Shown here in pieces: positions 34,120 to 43,893 of a DNA stretch of 64,000 bases. Origin of the DNA: Rhizobium sp. BK316 (GTDB taxonomy: Bacteria; Pseudomonadota; Alphaproteobacteria; Rhizobiales; Rhizobiaceae); assembly GCF_014193695.1 (NCBI RefSeq), contig NZ_JACHZR010000003.1, positions 372,001 through 436,000 of the forward strand. Reading direction: 5' to 3'. The notes beneath the pieces were generated by a model. The model searched no databases and had not been told where the DNA came from. It saw nothing but the letters and a program-made list of their open reading frames with translations. Within the stretch, counting starts at the first letter, position 1; the number at the start of each line of letters is the position of its first letter. The translations under genes and the position numbers were made by a program.

Positions 34120-35019
34120 GCCGTAGTGGTTCGAGCCGAAGCTGTCGCCCAGCCGGCTCGTCGAGCGGATGAGCAGCGGCGATCTTGCGAAGATATGGTC
34201 GATGCTGATGCCGAATGGCCCGGCAGCGACCGGCCATGTGGTCGGTTCCGGGAAGGCGGTGGTAAGGCCCGTTCCGCGCAGGAATTCCTGGATGGTCGGG
34301 GCGAGGATTGCGGAATTGAAATCCCCGGCAACCACCAGCGCACCGGTGCGGGACTGCATGATAGCCTTCAGCTCCACCAGTTCATCGGCCTGAAAATCGT
34401 CGAAATAGGGCTTGGTGAGGTGCGGAAACAGAAAATCTACCCAGGTTCCGTCAAAATCGATCTTGGTCGAGACCAGCCTCTGCTTCCAGAGAGCGCCGAG
34501 ATCGTAGACCTTGTGCGCGGCAAAGGGACGTTTCGACAACACGAGCGTATCGCAGGCGTCGCTCATGTCACAGCCGATGCGATATGGATAGATCTGCGCC
34601 AGCCGCGGCAATTGCGAGAAGACCGGCTGTGCTTCCATGATGTCGACCACATCGGCGCCGGATGCCAGCACGGCGTCGGCGATTTTCTCGGCGTTCCCGA
34701 AATTGTCGAACTCGATATTGAAGGACATCAGCCGGAAAAGGCGGGGCGCATCTTCCGCAGGCATTTTGCCGGCGAATTCGCGCAGCATGATGACACCGTG
34801 GATATTCAGGAAGGTCGCCACTGCCAGCATCACGAAGCCGTACCAGTGCCGTTTGAAAAAGAGGGCAACGACTGCGCCAATTGCGCAGATAATGCTGAGA
34901 TGAATCTGGAAGCTGTAAACGAGCGAAAGCAGCCAGAAATCGGTGAAGTAGCGAAGCGAAACGAGGGCCAGAACGATGGTGATGAGGACGCTCAATACGC
35001 AGAAAACAGTATGCCTCAT
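34090..35019 (-). CDS. Endonuclease/exonuclease/phosphatase family membrane protein
   Basis: A 309-residue protein. Three N-terminal helices (about 5-25, 30-55, 60-80) anchor it, and the EEP domain follows from about 92. Catalytic motifs are LMSFNIEFDNF, VVAGDFNSA and the final SIDHIFA plus GSNHYGLVSDF. The DNase I-like EEP fold cleaves phosphodiesters or lipid phosphates. The central Glu motif is present as DIMEAQPV. Its 3' end overlaps the convergent ABC gene by 30 bases. The domain likely faces the periplasm. Confidence 0.88.
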   Translation of the reverse strand: MRHTVFCVLSVLITIVLALVSLRYFTDFWLLSLVYSFQIHLSIICAIGAVVALFFKRHWYGFVMLAVATFLNIHGVIMLREFAGKMPAEDAPRLFRLMSFNIEFDNFGNAEKIADAVLASGADVVDIMEAQPVFSQLPRLAQIYPYRIGCDMSDACDTLVLSKRPFAAHKVYDLGALWKQRLVSTKIDFDGTWVDFLFPHLTKPYFDDFQADELVELKAIMQSRTGALVVAGDFNSAILAPTIQEFLRGTGLTTAFPEPTTWPVAAGPFGISIDHIFARSPLLIRSTSRLGDSFGSNHYGLVSDFVREY

Positions 35020-35306
35020 CGGCGCAAATCCAAATTCTCATGGCAAACTCACCAGCGCCTAACATGCCCCCTGGTTTGTTGCAATGCAGCAAAGTTGCAA
35101 GCCAGTGATTGCCTTAAAAAATTCACTGAAATTTCCCGCGACATTGTGCCCTCATCCCCTTGCCAAGGCTGGACATAATTTGCGATCAAGCATAGAACGC
35201 GCCGGATTGGTGGGGAATCTATGTCCGAAATATGTACTTGTAGATTCGCCGCCGCCGGAGGGGCAGGGCGGAATTCCGCGACAATTGCGCAGAGGATGGT
35301 TAAGCC
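35020..35306. promoter_or_regulatory. Divergent upstream region of petA and the EEP gene
   Basis: This 287-base gap must hold the promoters of both divergent units. TTGCCA near 35160 and AT-rich CATAATTTGCGATCAA downstream are the best promoter-like features for petA by eye. A GC-rich untranslated stretch precedes the petA GTG. No hairpin or known riboswitch was seen. Confidence 0.3.
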
Positions 35307-35882
35307 GTGAGCGAACACGTAACGACAAGCGAGGCCTCAGAGCCCACTCGCCGTGATTTCCTTTATCTCACCACCGGCATGGCTGGTGCGGTCGGCGCCG
35401 TTGCGGTTGCCTGGCCGTTCATCGACCAGATGCGCCCGGATGCGTCGACGCTGGCGCTGGCTTCCATCGAAGTCGATGTCGCAAGCCTCGAGCCCGGCAT
35501 GTCGCTGACCGTCAAGTGGCGCGGCAAGCCGATCTTCATCCGCAACCGTACGCCGGAAGAAGTCAAGGCGGCTGCCGACGTTCAGTTGTCGGATCTCAAG
35601 GATCCGATCGCCCGCAATGCAAACCTTCCTGCCGATGCTCCGGCAACGGGCGCTGACCGCTCGGGCGGCAAGGATAAGGAAAACTGGATCGTCATGGTCG
35701 GCACCTGCACCCATCTCGGCTGCGTTCCGCTCGGTCAGGCCGGCGAATACAATGGTTGGTTCTGTCCCTGCCATGGCTCGGTCTACGACACGGCCGGCCG
35801 CATCCGCAAAGGTCCGGCGCCGGAGAACATGGCGATTCCGACCTTTTCATTTTTGTCCGACACAAAGATCAAGATCGGTTGA
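35307..35882 (+). CDS. petA: Ubiquinol-cytochrome c reductase iron-sulfur subunit (Rieske)
   Basis: A 191-residue Rieske protein of the cytochrome bc1 complex. A twin-arginine signal/anchor (TRRDFLYLTTGMAGAVG) is followed by one helix near residues 22-42. The 2Fe-2S ligands lie in CTHLGCVPLG (about 133-142) and CPCHGSVYD (about 153-161). It begins with GTG; GAGG lies upstream. First gene of petABC: it transfers electrons from ubiquinol to cytochrome c1 at the periplasmic face. Confidence 0.97.
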   Translation: MSEHVTTSEASEPTRRDFLYLTTGMAGAVGAVAVAWPFIDQMRPDASTLALASIEVDVASLEPGMSLTVKWRGKPIFIRNRTPEEVKAAADVQLSDLKDPIARNANLPADAPATGADRSGGKDKENWIVMVGTCTHLGCVPLGQAGEYNGWFCPCHGSVYDTAGRIRKGPAPENMAIPTFSFLSDTKIKIG

Positions 35883-35896
35883 GGGGAGACTGATTA

Positions 35897-37177
35897 ATGA
35901 GTGGCCATTCCAGCTACGAGCCATCAACCGGCCTGGAAAAATGGGTCGATGCGCGCCTTCCGCTGCCGCGCATGGTCTATGACAGCTTCATTGCCTATCC
36001 GGTTCCGCGGAACCTGAACTACGCCTACACATTCGGTGCGATGCTCGCCGTCATGCTGATCGTACAGATCCTGACGGGTGTGACGCTCGCCATGCACTAT
36101 GTCGCCGACACGACGATCGCTTTCAACTCCGTTGAAAAGATCATGCGTGACGTCAACCATGGCTGGCTGCTGCGCTATCTGCATGCCAACGGCGCATCCT
36201 TCTTCTTCGTCGCCGTCTACCTTCATATTGCCCGCGGCCTCTACTACGGTTCCTACAAGGCGCCGCGCGAAATCCTCTGGATCCTCGGCGTCGTTATTTA
36301 CCTGCTGATGATGGCAACCGGCTTCATGGGCTACGTCCTGCCCTGGGGCCAGATGTCCTTCTGGGGCGCGACCGTCATCACCGGCTTCTTCTCGGCCTTC
36401 CCGCTGGTCGGCGAATGGGTTCAACAGTTCCTGCTCGGCGGCTTCGCCGTCGACCAGCCGACGCTGAACCGCTTCTTCTCGCTGCACTACCTGCTGCCCT
36501 TCATGATCGCCGGCGTCGTCGTGCTGCACATCTGGGCCTTGCACGTCACCGGCCAGACGAACCCGACGGGCGTCGAGGTCAAGACCAAGACGGACACGGT
36601 TCGTTTCACGCCTTACGCAACGCTCAAGGATGCGCTCGGCGTCTCGATCTTCCTGATCGTCTATGCCTACTTCGTCTTTTACCTGCCGAACTATCTCGGC
36701 CATGCCGATAACTACATTCCGGCCGACCCGCTAAAGACCCCGGCTCACATCGTTCCGGAATGGTACTTCCTGCCGTTCTACGCCATGCTGCGCTCGATCA
36801 CCTTCAACGTTGGTCCGATCGACTCCAAGCTCGGCGGCGTCCTCGTCATGTTCGGCGCGATCATCGTGCTGTTCTTCCTGCCTTGGCTCGATACTTCGAA
36901 GGTCCGCTCTGCGGTCTATCGTCCCTGGTACAAGCTGTTCTACTGGCTGTTCGTGATCAACGCGATCATCCTCGGCTGGCTTGGTTCGCAGCCGGCAGAA
37001 GGCCTGTACACGACGATCTCGCAGATCTGCACACTCCTCTACTTCGCTTTCTTCCTGGTCGCGATGCCGGTTCTCGGTCTGGTGGAAACACCGCGCCGTA
37101 TCCCGAACTCGATCACCGAAGCGGTGCTCGAGAAGCGCAATAAGACAGCTGCTGCCGGTGCAGCGGCCAATGCGTAA
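35897..37177 (+). CDS. petB: Cytochrome b subunit of bc1 complex
   Basis: A 426-residue eight-helix membrane protein carrying two b-type haems. The four haem-ligating His lie in helices 2 and 4 ([36 protein letters not shown]). The quinol-oxidation PEWY loop ([14 protein letters not shown]) is present. The N-terminal part is the cytochrome b/b6 type, and the C-terminal extension is normal for alphaproteobacteria. It starts 14 bases after petA, with GAGGGGAG upstream. Confidence 0.98.
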   Translation: MSGHSSYEPSTGLEKWVDARLPLPRMVYDSFIAYPVPRNLNYAYTFGAMLAVMLIVQILTGVTLAMHYVADTTIAFNSVEKIMRDVNHGWLLRYLHANGASFFFVAVYLHIARGLYYGSYKAPREILWILGVVIYLLMMATGFMGYVLPWGQMSFWGATVITGFFSAFPLVGEWVQQFLLGGFAVDQPTLNRFFSLHYLLPFMIAGVVVLHIWALHVTGQTNPTGVEVKTKTDTVRFTPYATLKDALGVSIFLIVYAYFVFYLPNYLGHADNYIPADPLKTPAHIVPEWYFLPFYAMLRSITFNVGPIDSKLGGVLVMFGAIIVLFFLPWLDTSKVRSAVYRPWYKLFYWLFVINAIILGWLGSQPAEGLYTTISQICTLLYFAFFLVAMPVLGLVETPRRIPNSITEAVLEKRNKTAAAGAAANA

Positions 37178-37202
37178 GCGCGCGACGGAAGGGAACAGAA
37201 AC

Positions 37203-38072
37203 ATGAAAAAGCTTGTTGCAAGCATTCTCTCGCTCGCTGTCGTGGCTGGTATTGGCGGCGGAGCCCTTGCCCAGGAAGCGGCCCCGGCCGCCCATCATGA
37301 GGAAGGTGCTACCCCGCACTATCCGCTGAAGGAACCGAAGGAAATCGACTGGACCTTTGCCGGCCCGTTCGGCCATTACGACAAGGGCCAGCTCCAGCGC
37401 GGCCTGAAGGTCTACACGGAAGTCTGTGCCGCCTGCCACTCGATGAACCTCGTGCCATTCCGCACGCTGAGCGAGCTCGGGTATTCGGATGCGCAGGTGA
37501 AGACCTTCGCTGCCAATTATGAAGTTCAGGACGGTCCGGATGCCAGCGGCGAAATGTTCACCCGCAAGGCAGTTCCGTCCGACTACTTCCCGTCGCCCTA
37601 TCCAAACGCGGAAGCCGGAGCTGCTGCCAACAATGGTGCTGCTCCGCCTGACATGTCGCTGCTCGCCAAGGCACGCGAAGTCGAACGCGGCTTCCCGCAG
37701 TTCGTCTTCGACATCTTCACCCAGTATCAAGAAAGCGGCCCTGATTATATCTATTCGCTGCTGACCGGTTACGAAGAGCCGCCGGCTGGTTTCCAGGTTC
37801 CGGCTGGTGCGCACTACAACCCATATTTCCACGCTGCCGCTGCCTTCGCCATGCCGAAGCCGCTCTCCGACGATCAGGTCACCTATGACGACGGTTCGCC
37901 GCAGACGGTCGATCAGTATGCCAAGGATGTGTCCTCTTTCCTGATGTGGGCTTCCGAGCCGCACCTCGAAGAGCGCAAGCGCACCGGCTTCATGGTCATG
38001 ATCTTCCTGCTGATCTTCACCGTGCTGATCTACCTGACCAAGCGGTCGATCTACTCCCGGACCGACCACTAA
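37203..38072 (+). CDS. petC: Cytochrome c1
   Basis: A 289-residue subunit of the bc1 complex. A Sec signal peptide (residues 1-23, ending GGGALAQ) precedes the mature part. The c-type haem motif CAACHSMNLVPFRTL starts near residue 75, and the axial Met is expected in the MPKPLSDDQ region (about 220). A single C-terminal helix anchors it (MVMIFLLIFTVLIYLT, about 262-278). It follows petB by 25 bases and ends the operon at a strong terminator. Confidence 0.97.
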   Translation: MKKLVASILSLAVVAGIGGGALAQEAAPAAHHEEGATPHYPLKEPKEIDWTFAGPFGHYDKGQLQRGLKVYTEVCAACHSMNLVPFRTLSELGYSDAQVKTFAANYEVQDGPDASGEMFTRKAVPSDYFPSPYPNAEAGAAANNGAAPPDMSLLAKAREVERGFPQFVFDIFTQYQESGPDYIYSLLTGYEEPPAGFQVPAGAHYNPYFHAAAAFAMPKPLSDDQVTYDDGSPQTVDQYAKDVSSFLMWASEPHLEERKRTGFMVMIFLLIFTVLIYLTKRSIYSRTDH

Positions 38073-38092
38073 GCGATCCTCAGTCCCAAGGG

Positions 38093-38120
38093 AAAGGCGG
38101 CTTCTCAGCCGCCTTTTTTA
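38093..38120 (+). terminator. Intrinsic terminator of petABC
   Basis: AAAGGCGGC (38093-38101) pairs with GCCGCCTTT around TTCTCA and runs straight into TTTTTT. It closes the petABC operon 20 bases after its stop codon. Confidence 0.92.
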
Positions 38121-38186
38121 TTTGGTTTGGTCCGGCGCAATTGATAGTGTGCCTGCGTTTCATGCCCTCGCAGATACGGATTTTCC

Positions 38187-38729
38187 ATGAACCATACGCT
38201 TTCGGAGCTTGCGACAAGCATCCGCTCCATTCCGGACTACCCCAAGCCCGGTATCATCTTTCGCGACATCACAACGTTGCTCGGCAATCCGCGTGCCTTT
38301 CGCCGGGCGGTCGATGAGCTCGTGCAGCCCTACGCTGGTCTGAAGGTCGACAAGATTGCCGGCATGGAAGCGCGCGGCTTCATCATCGGCGGCGCGGTCG
38401 CGCACCAGCTGTCCTCGGGCTTCGTTCCGATTCGCAAGAAGGGCAAGCTGCCGCATGAGACCGTGCGCATCGCCTATAGCCTGGAATATGGCGTGGACGA
38501 GATGGAGATGCACCGCGACGCCGTCCAGCCGGGCGAGAAGGTGATCCTCGTCGACGATCTGATCGCCACGGGCGGCACGGCTGTCGGGGCAACGCAGCTA
38601 CTTCGCCAGATCGGCGCGGAAGTCGTCGGCGCCTGCTTCGTCATCGACCTGCCGGATCTCGGCGGCCGCAAGAAGCTCGAGGATCTCGGCGTTGATGTGC
38701 ACACCCTCGTCGAGTTCGCCGGGCACTAA
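38187..38729 (+). CDS. apt: Adenine phosphoribosyltransferase
   Basis: A 180-residue purine-salvage enzyme converting adenine and PRPP to AMP. The PRPP-binding loop is [17 protein letters not shown] (about 120-136), and the N-terminal [16 protein letters not shown] is the APRT signature. It directly follows the petABC terminator and so is presumably transcribed from its own promoter. Cytosolic homodimer in the family. Confidence 0.96.
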   Translation: MNHTLSELATSIRSIPDYPKPGIIFRDITTLLGNPRAFRRAVDELVQPYAGLKVDKIAGMEARGFIIGGAVAHQLSSGFVPIRKKGKLPHETVRIAYSLEYGVDEMEMHRDAVQPGEKVILVDDLIATGGTAVGATQLLRQIGAEVVGACFVIDLPDLGGRKKLEDLGVDVHTLVEFAGH

Positions 38730-38738
38730 CCCCCGAGC

Positions 38739-39206
38739 CTATTCGAATTCCAGGACGCTGCTCTCGAAGCGGATCACTGTAACACCATCCTGATTGATGC
38801 CTTCGCAGAGGATGGCGTTGAGATTCCAGCCCGGCCGTGACGTAAGCGGCCGGCTGGAGACAAAGGCCACCGAATAGGTGATCGTCTCGTCGACGAAGAC
38901 CGGCTTCAGCCATTGAAGCTTCTGGAAGCCGGGCGAGGGGCCGAGTTTCGGCGGCTCCAACCCCTGCTCCGACAGCCGGCGCATTTCTGTCATCCAGTAA
39001 TCCAGAAAGCAGCGCATCCAGGCGGCCACCGTATGCCAGCCGGAAGCGCAGAGCGCCCCGAACATGGTGTCACGAGCGGCTTCCTTGTCGATATGGAAGC
39101 GCTGCGGGTCGTATTTCCTGGCAAAGCGGAGGATGTTTTCCTCGGTAAAGACGTAAGCGCCGATTTCGGTTTTTTCGCCGACGGCGTAGAGCTCGGACAT
39201 TCTCAT
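38739..39206 (-). CDS. MaoC-like hydratase/dehydratase, second of a pair
   Basis: A 155-residue hot-dog fold protein. The motif FARKYDPQRFHIDKEAARDT holds the Asp and His of the MaoC-type hydratase site, and the later GWHTVAAWMRCF is a family strand. It overlaps the upstream paralogue by four bases (ATGA). Two MaoC subunits in tandem suggest a heterodimeric enoyl-CoA hydratase or an acyl-CoA hydratase acting in lipid metabolism; no other fatty-acid gene is nearby. Confidence 0.85.
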   Translation of the reverse strand: MRMSELYAVGEKTEIGAYVFTEENILRFARKYDPQRFHIDKEAARDTMFGALCASGWHTVAAWMRCFLDYWMTEMRRLSEQGLEPPKLGPSPGFQKLQWLKPVFVDETITYSVAFVSSRPLTSRPGWNLNAILCEGINQDGVTVIRFESSVLEFE

Positions 39207-39673
39207 GCGCCAGTCTCCGGCCTGTTGCGCATGCCGAAGATGACGGAATTCTCCGACAGGCAGACCACTTCGCCGCGCTGGTTTTCCACCTCGTGGCGGA
39301 ATTTGACGATGCCGAGGCCGGGACGCGAGCGCATGGCGCGCGCCTCCAGGACCGTCGAATGGCCGGAGAGCATGTCGCCTGCCAGAACCGGCTTACGCCA
39401 CTCCATGAAGTCGACGCCGGGCGCGCCTTCGCATAGGGAATTCAGCACGTAGCTGTCTGCCATCATGCGCATGAACATGGCCGAGATATGCCAACCGGAG
39501 GCGGCAAGCCCACCGAGGATGCTGGCGCGGCCGGCAGCTTCATCCAGATGCATGGGCTGCGGGTCGAACTCGATGGCAAATTCAATGATTTCGGGTGCCG
39601 TTACGGCTTTCGGGCCGAGCGGAAAGCGCCGACCCGGCTGGAAATCCTCATAGGCGAGCTTTTCTGCGGGCAT
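39203..39673 (-). CDS. MaoC-like hydratase/dehydratase, first of a pair
   Basis: A 156-residue hot-dog fold protein. The catalytic-type motif is EFAIEFDPQPMHLDEAAGR, with Asp and His in the expected spacing, followed by GGLAASGWHISAMFMRMM. It resembles its downstream neighbour, so the pair arose by tandem duplication and likely functions together. The substrate is unknown. Confidence 0.87.
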   Translation of the reverse strand: MPAEKLAYEDFQPGRRFPLGPKAVTAPEIIEFAIEFDPQPMHLDEAAGRASILGGLAASGWHISAMFMRMMADSYVLNSLCEGAPGVDFMEWRKPVLAGDMLSGHSTVLEARAMRSRPGLGIVKFRHEVENQRGEVVCLSENSVIFGMRNRPETGA

Positions 39674-39753
39674 CAGAGTCTCCCATCATAGGCAGGCCTC
39701 ATTGCTTACAATAGCATTCGCACGGGCTCAATGATTCCGTAGGGGTAAACGGC

Positions 39754-40824
39754 ATGGCTGAACTAAGGGCGATACTCGATGAAGCGGCGCGCGAAGGGTT
39801 GATCACCGCCGAAGCCGGCGTGCGGCTGGCGCCGTTTCTTGCTGCGCGTGGCGTCGTCGTCGAACAGCGTGCGACAGCAGCTTCCGAGGCGGCCTGGTCG
39901 GATACCGAGACGCCGCGTTTCGTGCGCGGCTTCCACGACGTGCTGATCACTATCGGCATCCTGATTGCCCTTGCAGGCCTCTGGGGGCTCACGTCGCTTT
40001 ATGCGGTGCTGCCGGCAATCCTAGTACTGGCGGAGATCCTCGTGAAGCGCCAGCGCCTTGCGCTGCCGGCCGTCGTGCTGACGCTGGCTGTCTTTACCTG
40101 GACTTTCCGGATGATGCTGTCAGTCTATCCGTCCAATGCCGATCTTTGGCTCACGGGCGATGGCATTGACGGTTTCATCGTCGCATTCCCCGTTGTCATG
40201 GGGCTTTTCTATCTGCGCTACCGTGTGCCGCTTGCTCTGGCACTCTCAATCTTCTCCGGTCTCGCCCTTGTGCTCGCGCTCGTCTTGCGCCTGCTGCAAT
40301 GGGGGAGCGGCGACGATGCCTTCATCCTCAATCATCCCACGCTCGTCTCTGTTATCCTGTTTGCCTGCGCCGTTGGCCTGTTCGTCGCAGCCCTCGGCTT
40401 CGATCTCAGCGACAGGTTCCGCCAGACGACACGATCGGATGTCGCCTTCTGGCTTCATCTCGTTGCGGCGCCGGCCTTGCTTTACAGCATCCGGACATTG
40501 CTTCCGCTCGACGGGGGCTGGCTGGATATCATGGACGCGAATTCGTTCAAGACACCGGTCGTCGTCATAATCGTCGCGCTGCTGATGCTGATCGGGCTGA
40601 TCATCGACCGGCGTGCTTTCGTCACGTCGGGCCTGTTGACGCTGGGCCTGGCGATTTATGGGATATTCAGGCAGGGGAGCGCAACGGTCGATACTTATAT
40701 CTTCGGAACGCTCGTTGTCGTCGGCGTGATCGTGCTCGTCATCGGTACGGGCTGGATGCCGCTTCGGCGCATCGTGCTGCGCGTCTTGCCTTCAGGCATG
40801 GTCGAGAGGCTGCCGCCCGGCTGA
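39754..40824 (+). CDS. Hypothetical multi-pass membrane protein
   Basis: A 356-residue protein. The N-terminal ~60 residues are soluble and look like a short helical domain (LRAILDEAAREGLITAEAG). About ten hydrophobic segments follow to the end. The general plan resembles DUF2157-like membrane proteins, but I cannot assign it. It stands alone between the MaoC genes and ychF. Confidence 0.72.
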   Translation: MAELRAILDEAAREGLITAEAGVRLAPFLAARGVVVEQRATAASEAAWSDTETPRFVRGFHDVLITIGILIALAGLWGLTSLYAVLPAILVLAEILVKRQRLALPAVVLTLAVFTWTFRMMLSVYPSNADLWLTGDGIDGFIVAFPVVMGLFYLRYRVPLALALSIFSGLALVLALVLRLLQWGSGDDAFILNHPTLVSVILFACAVGLFVAALGFDLSDRFRQTTRSDVAFWLHLVAAPALLYSIRTLLPLDGGWLDIMDANSFKTPVVVIIVALLMLIGLIIDRRAFVTSGLLTLGLAIYGIFRQGSATVDTYIFGTLVVVGVIVLVIGTGWMPLRRIVLRVLPSGMVERLPPG

Positions 40825-40888
40825 GCGGCAGCTAAGCGTGTCGCGATCCCCAGGATTCGCTTCCCACGCTTCAGGGTCTTGGTTTTAC

Positions 40889-40932
40889 GCATGTCGTTAT
40901 TGCAAAACGCTACAGAGCTTTGCGCGATATGC
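40889..40932. repeat. Candidate dispersed rhizobial inverted repeat
   Basis: GCATGTCG (40889-40896) and CGATATGC (40925-40932) form an imperfect inverted repeat with one G-T wobble around the inner arms TGCAAAA and CTTTGCG. From memory, very similar sequences recur between genes across rhizobial chromosomes, though that cannot be checked here. An additional stem AAGCGTG/CACGCTT lies just before it (about 40833-40870). It sits at the end of convergent genes and may act as a terminator. Confidence 0.4.
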
Positions 40933-40941
40933 TTTGGTCGA

Positions 40942-42045
40942 TCAGGTGTTGAAGCGGAAGTGAATGACGTCGCCGTCCTGGACGACGTATTCCTTGCCTT
41001 CGTCGCGCGCTTTGCCTGCTTCCTTGGCACCGACTTCGCCGCCGAACTGGATGTAATCGTCATAGGCGATGGTGTTGGCGCGGATGAAGCCGCGCTCGAA
41101 ATCCGAGTGGATCACGCCGGCGGCCTGCGGCGCCTTGGTGCCGCGCTCAATTGTCCAGGCGCGGGTTTCCTTCGGGCCGACGGTGAAATAGGTGATCAGG
41201 TGGAGCAGCTTGTAGCCGGCGCGGATCAGACGATCGAGGCCTGCCTCGTCCAGACCGAGGGCTGAGAGGAATTCCTTGGCTTCTTCGTCCGGAAGCTGGG
41301 CGACTTCGGACTCGATCGCCGCCGAGATGATGACGGTTTCGGCGCCCTGCGCCTTCGCCATGGCGGCAACCGCCTCGGTATATTTGTTTCCGGTCGCCGC
41401 ATCGCCTTCCGCGACGTTGCAGACATAGAGAACCGGATGCGACGTCAAAAGGTTGAGGCTCTTCAGGATGCGGGTCTCTTCGGCATCGAGCTTGGACAGC
41501 AGCGTGCGGACGGGCTTGCCATCCTGCAGCAGCGCCAGCGAGGCTTCCATGATCGGCAGCATGGCCATGGAATCCTTGTCCTTGCCGGTGGCGCGCTTGC
41601 GGGTCTGTTCCGTGCGGCGCTCGAGGCTGTCGAGGTCGGCGAGCATCAGCTCGGTCTCGATCGTTTCGGCGTCGGCAACCGGATCGATGCGGCCTTCCAC
41701 ATGGGTGATGTCGCCGTCTTCGAAACAGCGCAGCACATGCACGATGGCATCGACTTCGCGGATATTGGCGAGGAACTGGTTGCCGAGGCCTTCACCCTTC
41801 GACGCGCCGCGCACGAGGCCGGCAATATCGACGAAGTTGATGCGGGTCGGGATGATTTCCTTCGACTTCGCGACGTCCGCGAGCTTCCGCATGCGTTCAT
41901 CGGGAACGGCTACTTCACCAGTGTTCGGTTCGATCGTGCAGAACGGATAGTTTGCGGCCTGCGCGGCGGCCGTCTTGGTGAGCGCATTGAAGAGGGTCGA
42001 TTTGCCGACATTCGGCAGACCGACGATACCGCATTTGAAGCCCAT
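40942..42045 (-). CDS. ychF: Redox-regulated ATPase YchF (Obg-like GTPase family)
   Basis: A 367-residue cytosolic P-loop protein that prefers ATP over GTP. G1 is [14 protein letters not shown] (about 8-21), G3 is [22 protein letters not shown]. The G4 motif is altered to NVAE (as in YchF) and the C-terminal TGS domain follows from about 283. It binds ribosomes and is linked to stress responses in the family. In many alphaproteobacteria it neighbours pth, as here. Confidence 0.96.
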   Translation of the reverse strand: MGFKCGIVGLPNVGKSTLFNALTKTAAAQAANYPFCTIEPNTGEVAVPDERMRKLADVAKSKEIIPTRINFVDIAGLVRGASKGEGLGNQFLANIREVDAIVHVLRCFEDGDITHVEGRIDPVADAETIETELMLADLDSLERRTEQTRKRATGKDKDSMAMLPIMEASLALLQDGKPVRTLLSKLDAEETRILKSLNLLTSHPVLYVCNVAEGDAATGNKYTEAVAAMAKAQGAETVIISAAIESEVAQLPDEEAKEFLSALGLDEAGLDRLIRAGYKLLHLITYFTVGPKETRAWTIERGTKAPQAAGVIHSDFERGFIRANTIAYDDYIQFGGEVGAKEAGKARDEGKEYVVQDGDVIHFRFNT

Positions 42046-42272
42046 GGCTGAAACCTGCTGTTCTCAAGAATTCCTTGGCCGTGGCTATGGGATAAAGGAG
42101 GAGAGCGGTCAAGTCTTGGAGCGCTTTTCTCGCAGCTCCCTTGCCGACAGGGCGTCGTGGCCTTATTCTTACCCTGGCGGGATTTCCCGGACACTTGGTG
42201 TCGAAATTCTGCAATCGAAAAAGTCTAGTTAGATCGAAACCCCTTCCCATGTCATCAACGGGCGGATTTCCG

Positions 42273-42584
42273 ATGGTTGACAACGACATTGCCTTAAAAC
42301 CCAAGACCCGAACGAAGCTCAAGCTGGACAAGCCGAAGCTTTACAAGGTCATTCTCGTCAACGACGATTATACACCGCGTGAATTCGTCATCATGGTGCT
42401 GAGAGCTGTCTTCCGCATGAGCGAGGATACCGGCTACCGTGTGATGATGACGGCGCACAAGCTCGGCTCTTGCGTAGTCGTGGTCTGCACAAAGGATATT
42501 GCTGAGACCAAAGCCAAGGAGGCCATCGACCTTGCCAAGGAGATGGGCTTCCCGCTGATGTTTACTACCGAGCCCGAGGAATAG
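42273..42584 (+). CDS. clpS2: ClpS adaptor (second-type, ClpS2)
   Basis: A 103-residue adaptor that delivers N-degron substrates to ClpAP. The conserved pocket region is VNDDYTPREFVIMVL, and the later MTAHKLGSCVVVV is normal. The HxxG-type segment differs from the housekeeping ClpS (usually HxxGxGxxG), which fits the secondary ClpS2 found in Agrobacterium and rhizobia. No clpA is adjacent, unlike the primary clpS. The ATG at 42273 is preferred over one at 42249, which has no good ribosome-binding site. Confidence 0.9.
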   Translation: MVDNDIALKPKTRTKLKLDKPKLYKVILVNDDYTPREFVIMVLRAVFRMSEDTGYRVMMTAHKLGSCVVVVCTKDIAETKAKEAIDLAKEMGFPLMFTTEPEE

Positions 42585-42608
42585 GCCCCCGAGGAAAGGG
42601 CGTGCGTC

Positions 42609-43064
42609 TCAAGATTGCCGGCGGATCTGGTAGCCGGTCTTATCCTGCACGAAACCGCAATTTTCATAGAAACGCAGTGTCGCCGGATCTTTCGATCCGG
42701 TCAGCAGCATGACCTTGTAGCAGCCGGCTTTCCAGGCTTGAGCAATCGCATGCCGGATGACTTTGCCGGCATAGCCCTGTTTGCGATGATCGGCGTGGGT
42801 GACGACGTTTTCGATGAGCGCATAGGAGGCGCCGTTGCGCGTCAGGTTGGGTATGACGATCAGCGTGACCGTCGCGGCAGCGATCTCGCCGGCAAAGCCG
42901 ATCAAGACCGTTACGCCGGGCTGCGCCAGAATGGCGGAAAAGCGTTCCATTGCCACATCCGGAGCGAGGACCGGATCGGTCGGGCTGAGGTGCTGGTAGA
43001 GCGTGGTCAGGCCCTCCAGATCGCCGACGGCCGCAGGCCGGATGCTGAAATCCCCGCCTGCCAT
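42609..43064 (-). CDS. GNAT family N-acetyltransferase
   Basis: A 151-residue acetyltransferase. The acetyl-CoA motif is VVTHADHRKQGYAGKVIRHAI (Q-x-x-G/A type), followed by KVMLLTGSKDPATLRFYENCGF. Small and soluble, with no recognisable substrate marker. It starts five bases after the pth stop and is probably cotranscribed with it. Confidence 0.88.
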   Translation of the reverse strand: MAGGDFSIRPAAVGDLEGLTTLYQHLSPTDPVLAPDVAMERFSAILAQPGVTVLIGFAGEIAAATVTLIVIPNLTRNGASYALIENVVTHADHRKQGYAGKVIRHAIAQAWKAGCYKVMLLTGSKDPATLRFYENCGFVQDKTGYQIRRQS

Positions 43065-43069
43065 CGCGT

Positions 43070-43786
43070 TCAGTCGCTCTTGTTGCCGAACATCTTTTTC
43101 AGCATCTCGGCCATGGGGCCGGTCGTCGGAAGCTTCTGCTGGCTCTGATTGCGCGCCTGATGGATATGGGACTTTCCCGCTGGCTTCTTCTCCGGCTTCG
43201 GCTTTTCCTCTTCCGCCTTGCCGCCAAGCGCCAATGCGATCTTGTTCATCAGCTGGGAATCTTCGTTGCGAACCAGCATCTCGGCATTGTCGGCAAGCGT
43301 ATCGAGCAGCGGCTCTAGCCAGGCATTGTCAGCTTTGGCGAAATCGCCGAGCACGTGGTTATGCACGAGTTCCTTGACGCCGGGATGGCCGATGCCGATG
43401 CGCAGACGGCGGTATTCCTTGCCGCAATGGGCATCGAGCGACTTGATGCCGTTATGGCCGCCATGGCCGCCGCCGGTCTTCAGCCGCGCCTTGCCGGCCG
43501 GCAGGTCGAGCTCGTCATAGATCGCCACGAGATCGGAAGGCTGCAGCTTGTAGAAGCGCATGGCTTCACCGACCGCCTCGCCCGACAGGTTCATGAAGGT
43601 CTGCGGCTTGATAAGCAGCACCTTCTCGCCGGCCAGCTCGCCTTCTGATATCTCGGCCTTGAACTTCTTCGACCAGGGCGAAAAGCTGTGGCGGCGGTAG
43701 ATGGCATCCACCGCCATGAATCCAATATTGTGCCGGTTACCGGCATATTTCGCGCCGGGATTGCCGAGACCCGCGATGATCAGCAT
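43070..43786 (-). CDS. pth: Peptidyl-tRNA hydrolase
   Basis: A 238-residue enzyme that releases peptides from peptidyl-tRNA. The N-terminal [19 protein letters not shown] contains the catalytic His (about residue 20). The family's second motif appears as [20 protein letters not shown]. After the ~190-residue catalytic domain is a C-terminal extension of about 45 Lys/Gln-rich residues, common in rhizobia. Start at 43786. Its usual neighbour rplY lies 3.4 kb away here. Confidence 0.96.
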   Translation of the reverse strand: MLIIAGLGNPGAKYAGNRHNIGFMAVDAIYRRHSFSPWSKKFKAEISEGELAGEKVLLIKPQTFMNLSGEAVGEAMRFYKLQPSDLVAIYDELDLPAGKARLKTGGGHGGHNGIKSLDAHCGKEYRRLRIGIGHPGVKELVHNHVLGDFAKADNAWLEPLLDTLADNAEMLVRNEDSQLMNKIALALGGKAEEEKPKPEKKPAGKSHIHQARNQSQQKLPTTGPMAEMLKKMFGNKSD

Positions 43787-43893
43787 GGCCTGCCTTCCTT
43801 GCAAGAGCTGTTGGCGTTCACCACCGCGAAATGGCGGCAAAGTCAAGTGGCAAAGTCAATCGGCAAAGACGGGCGTGAACGGCAGGCGGCCGG

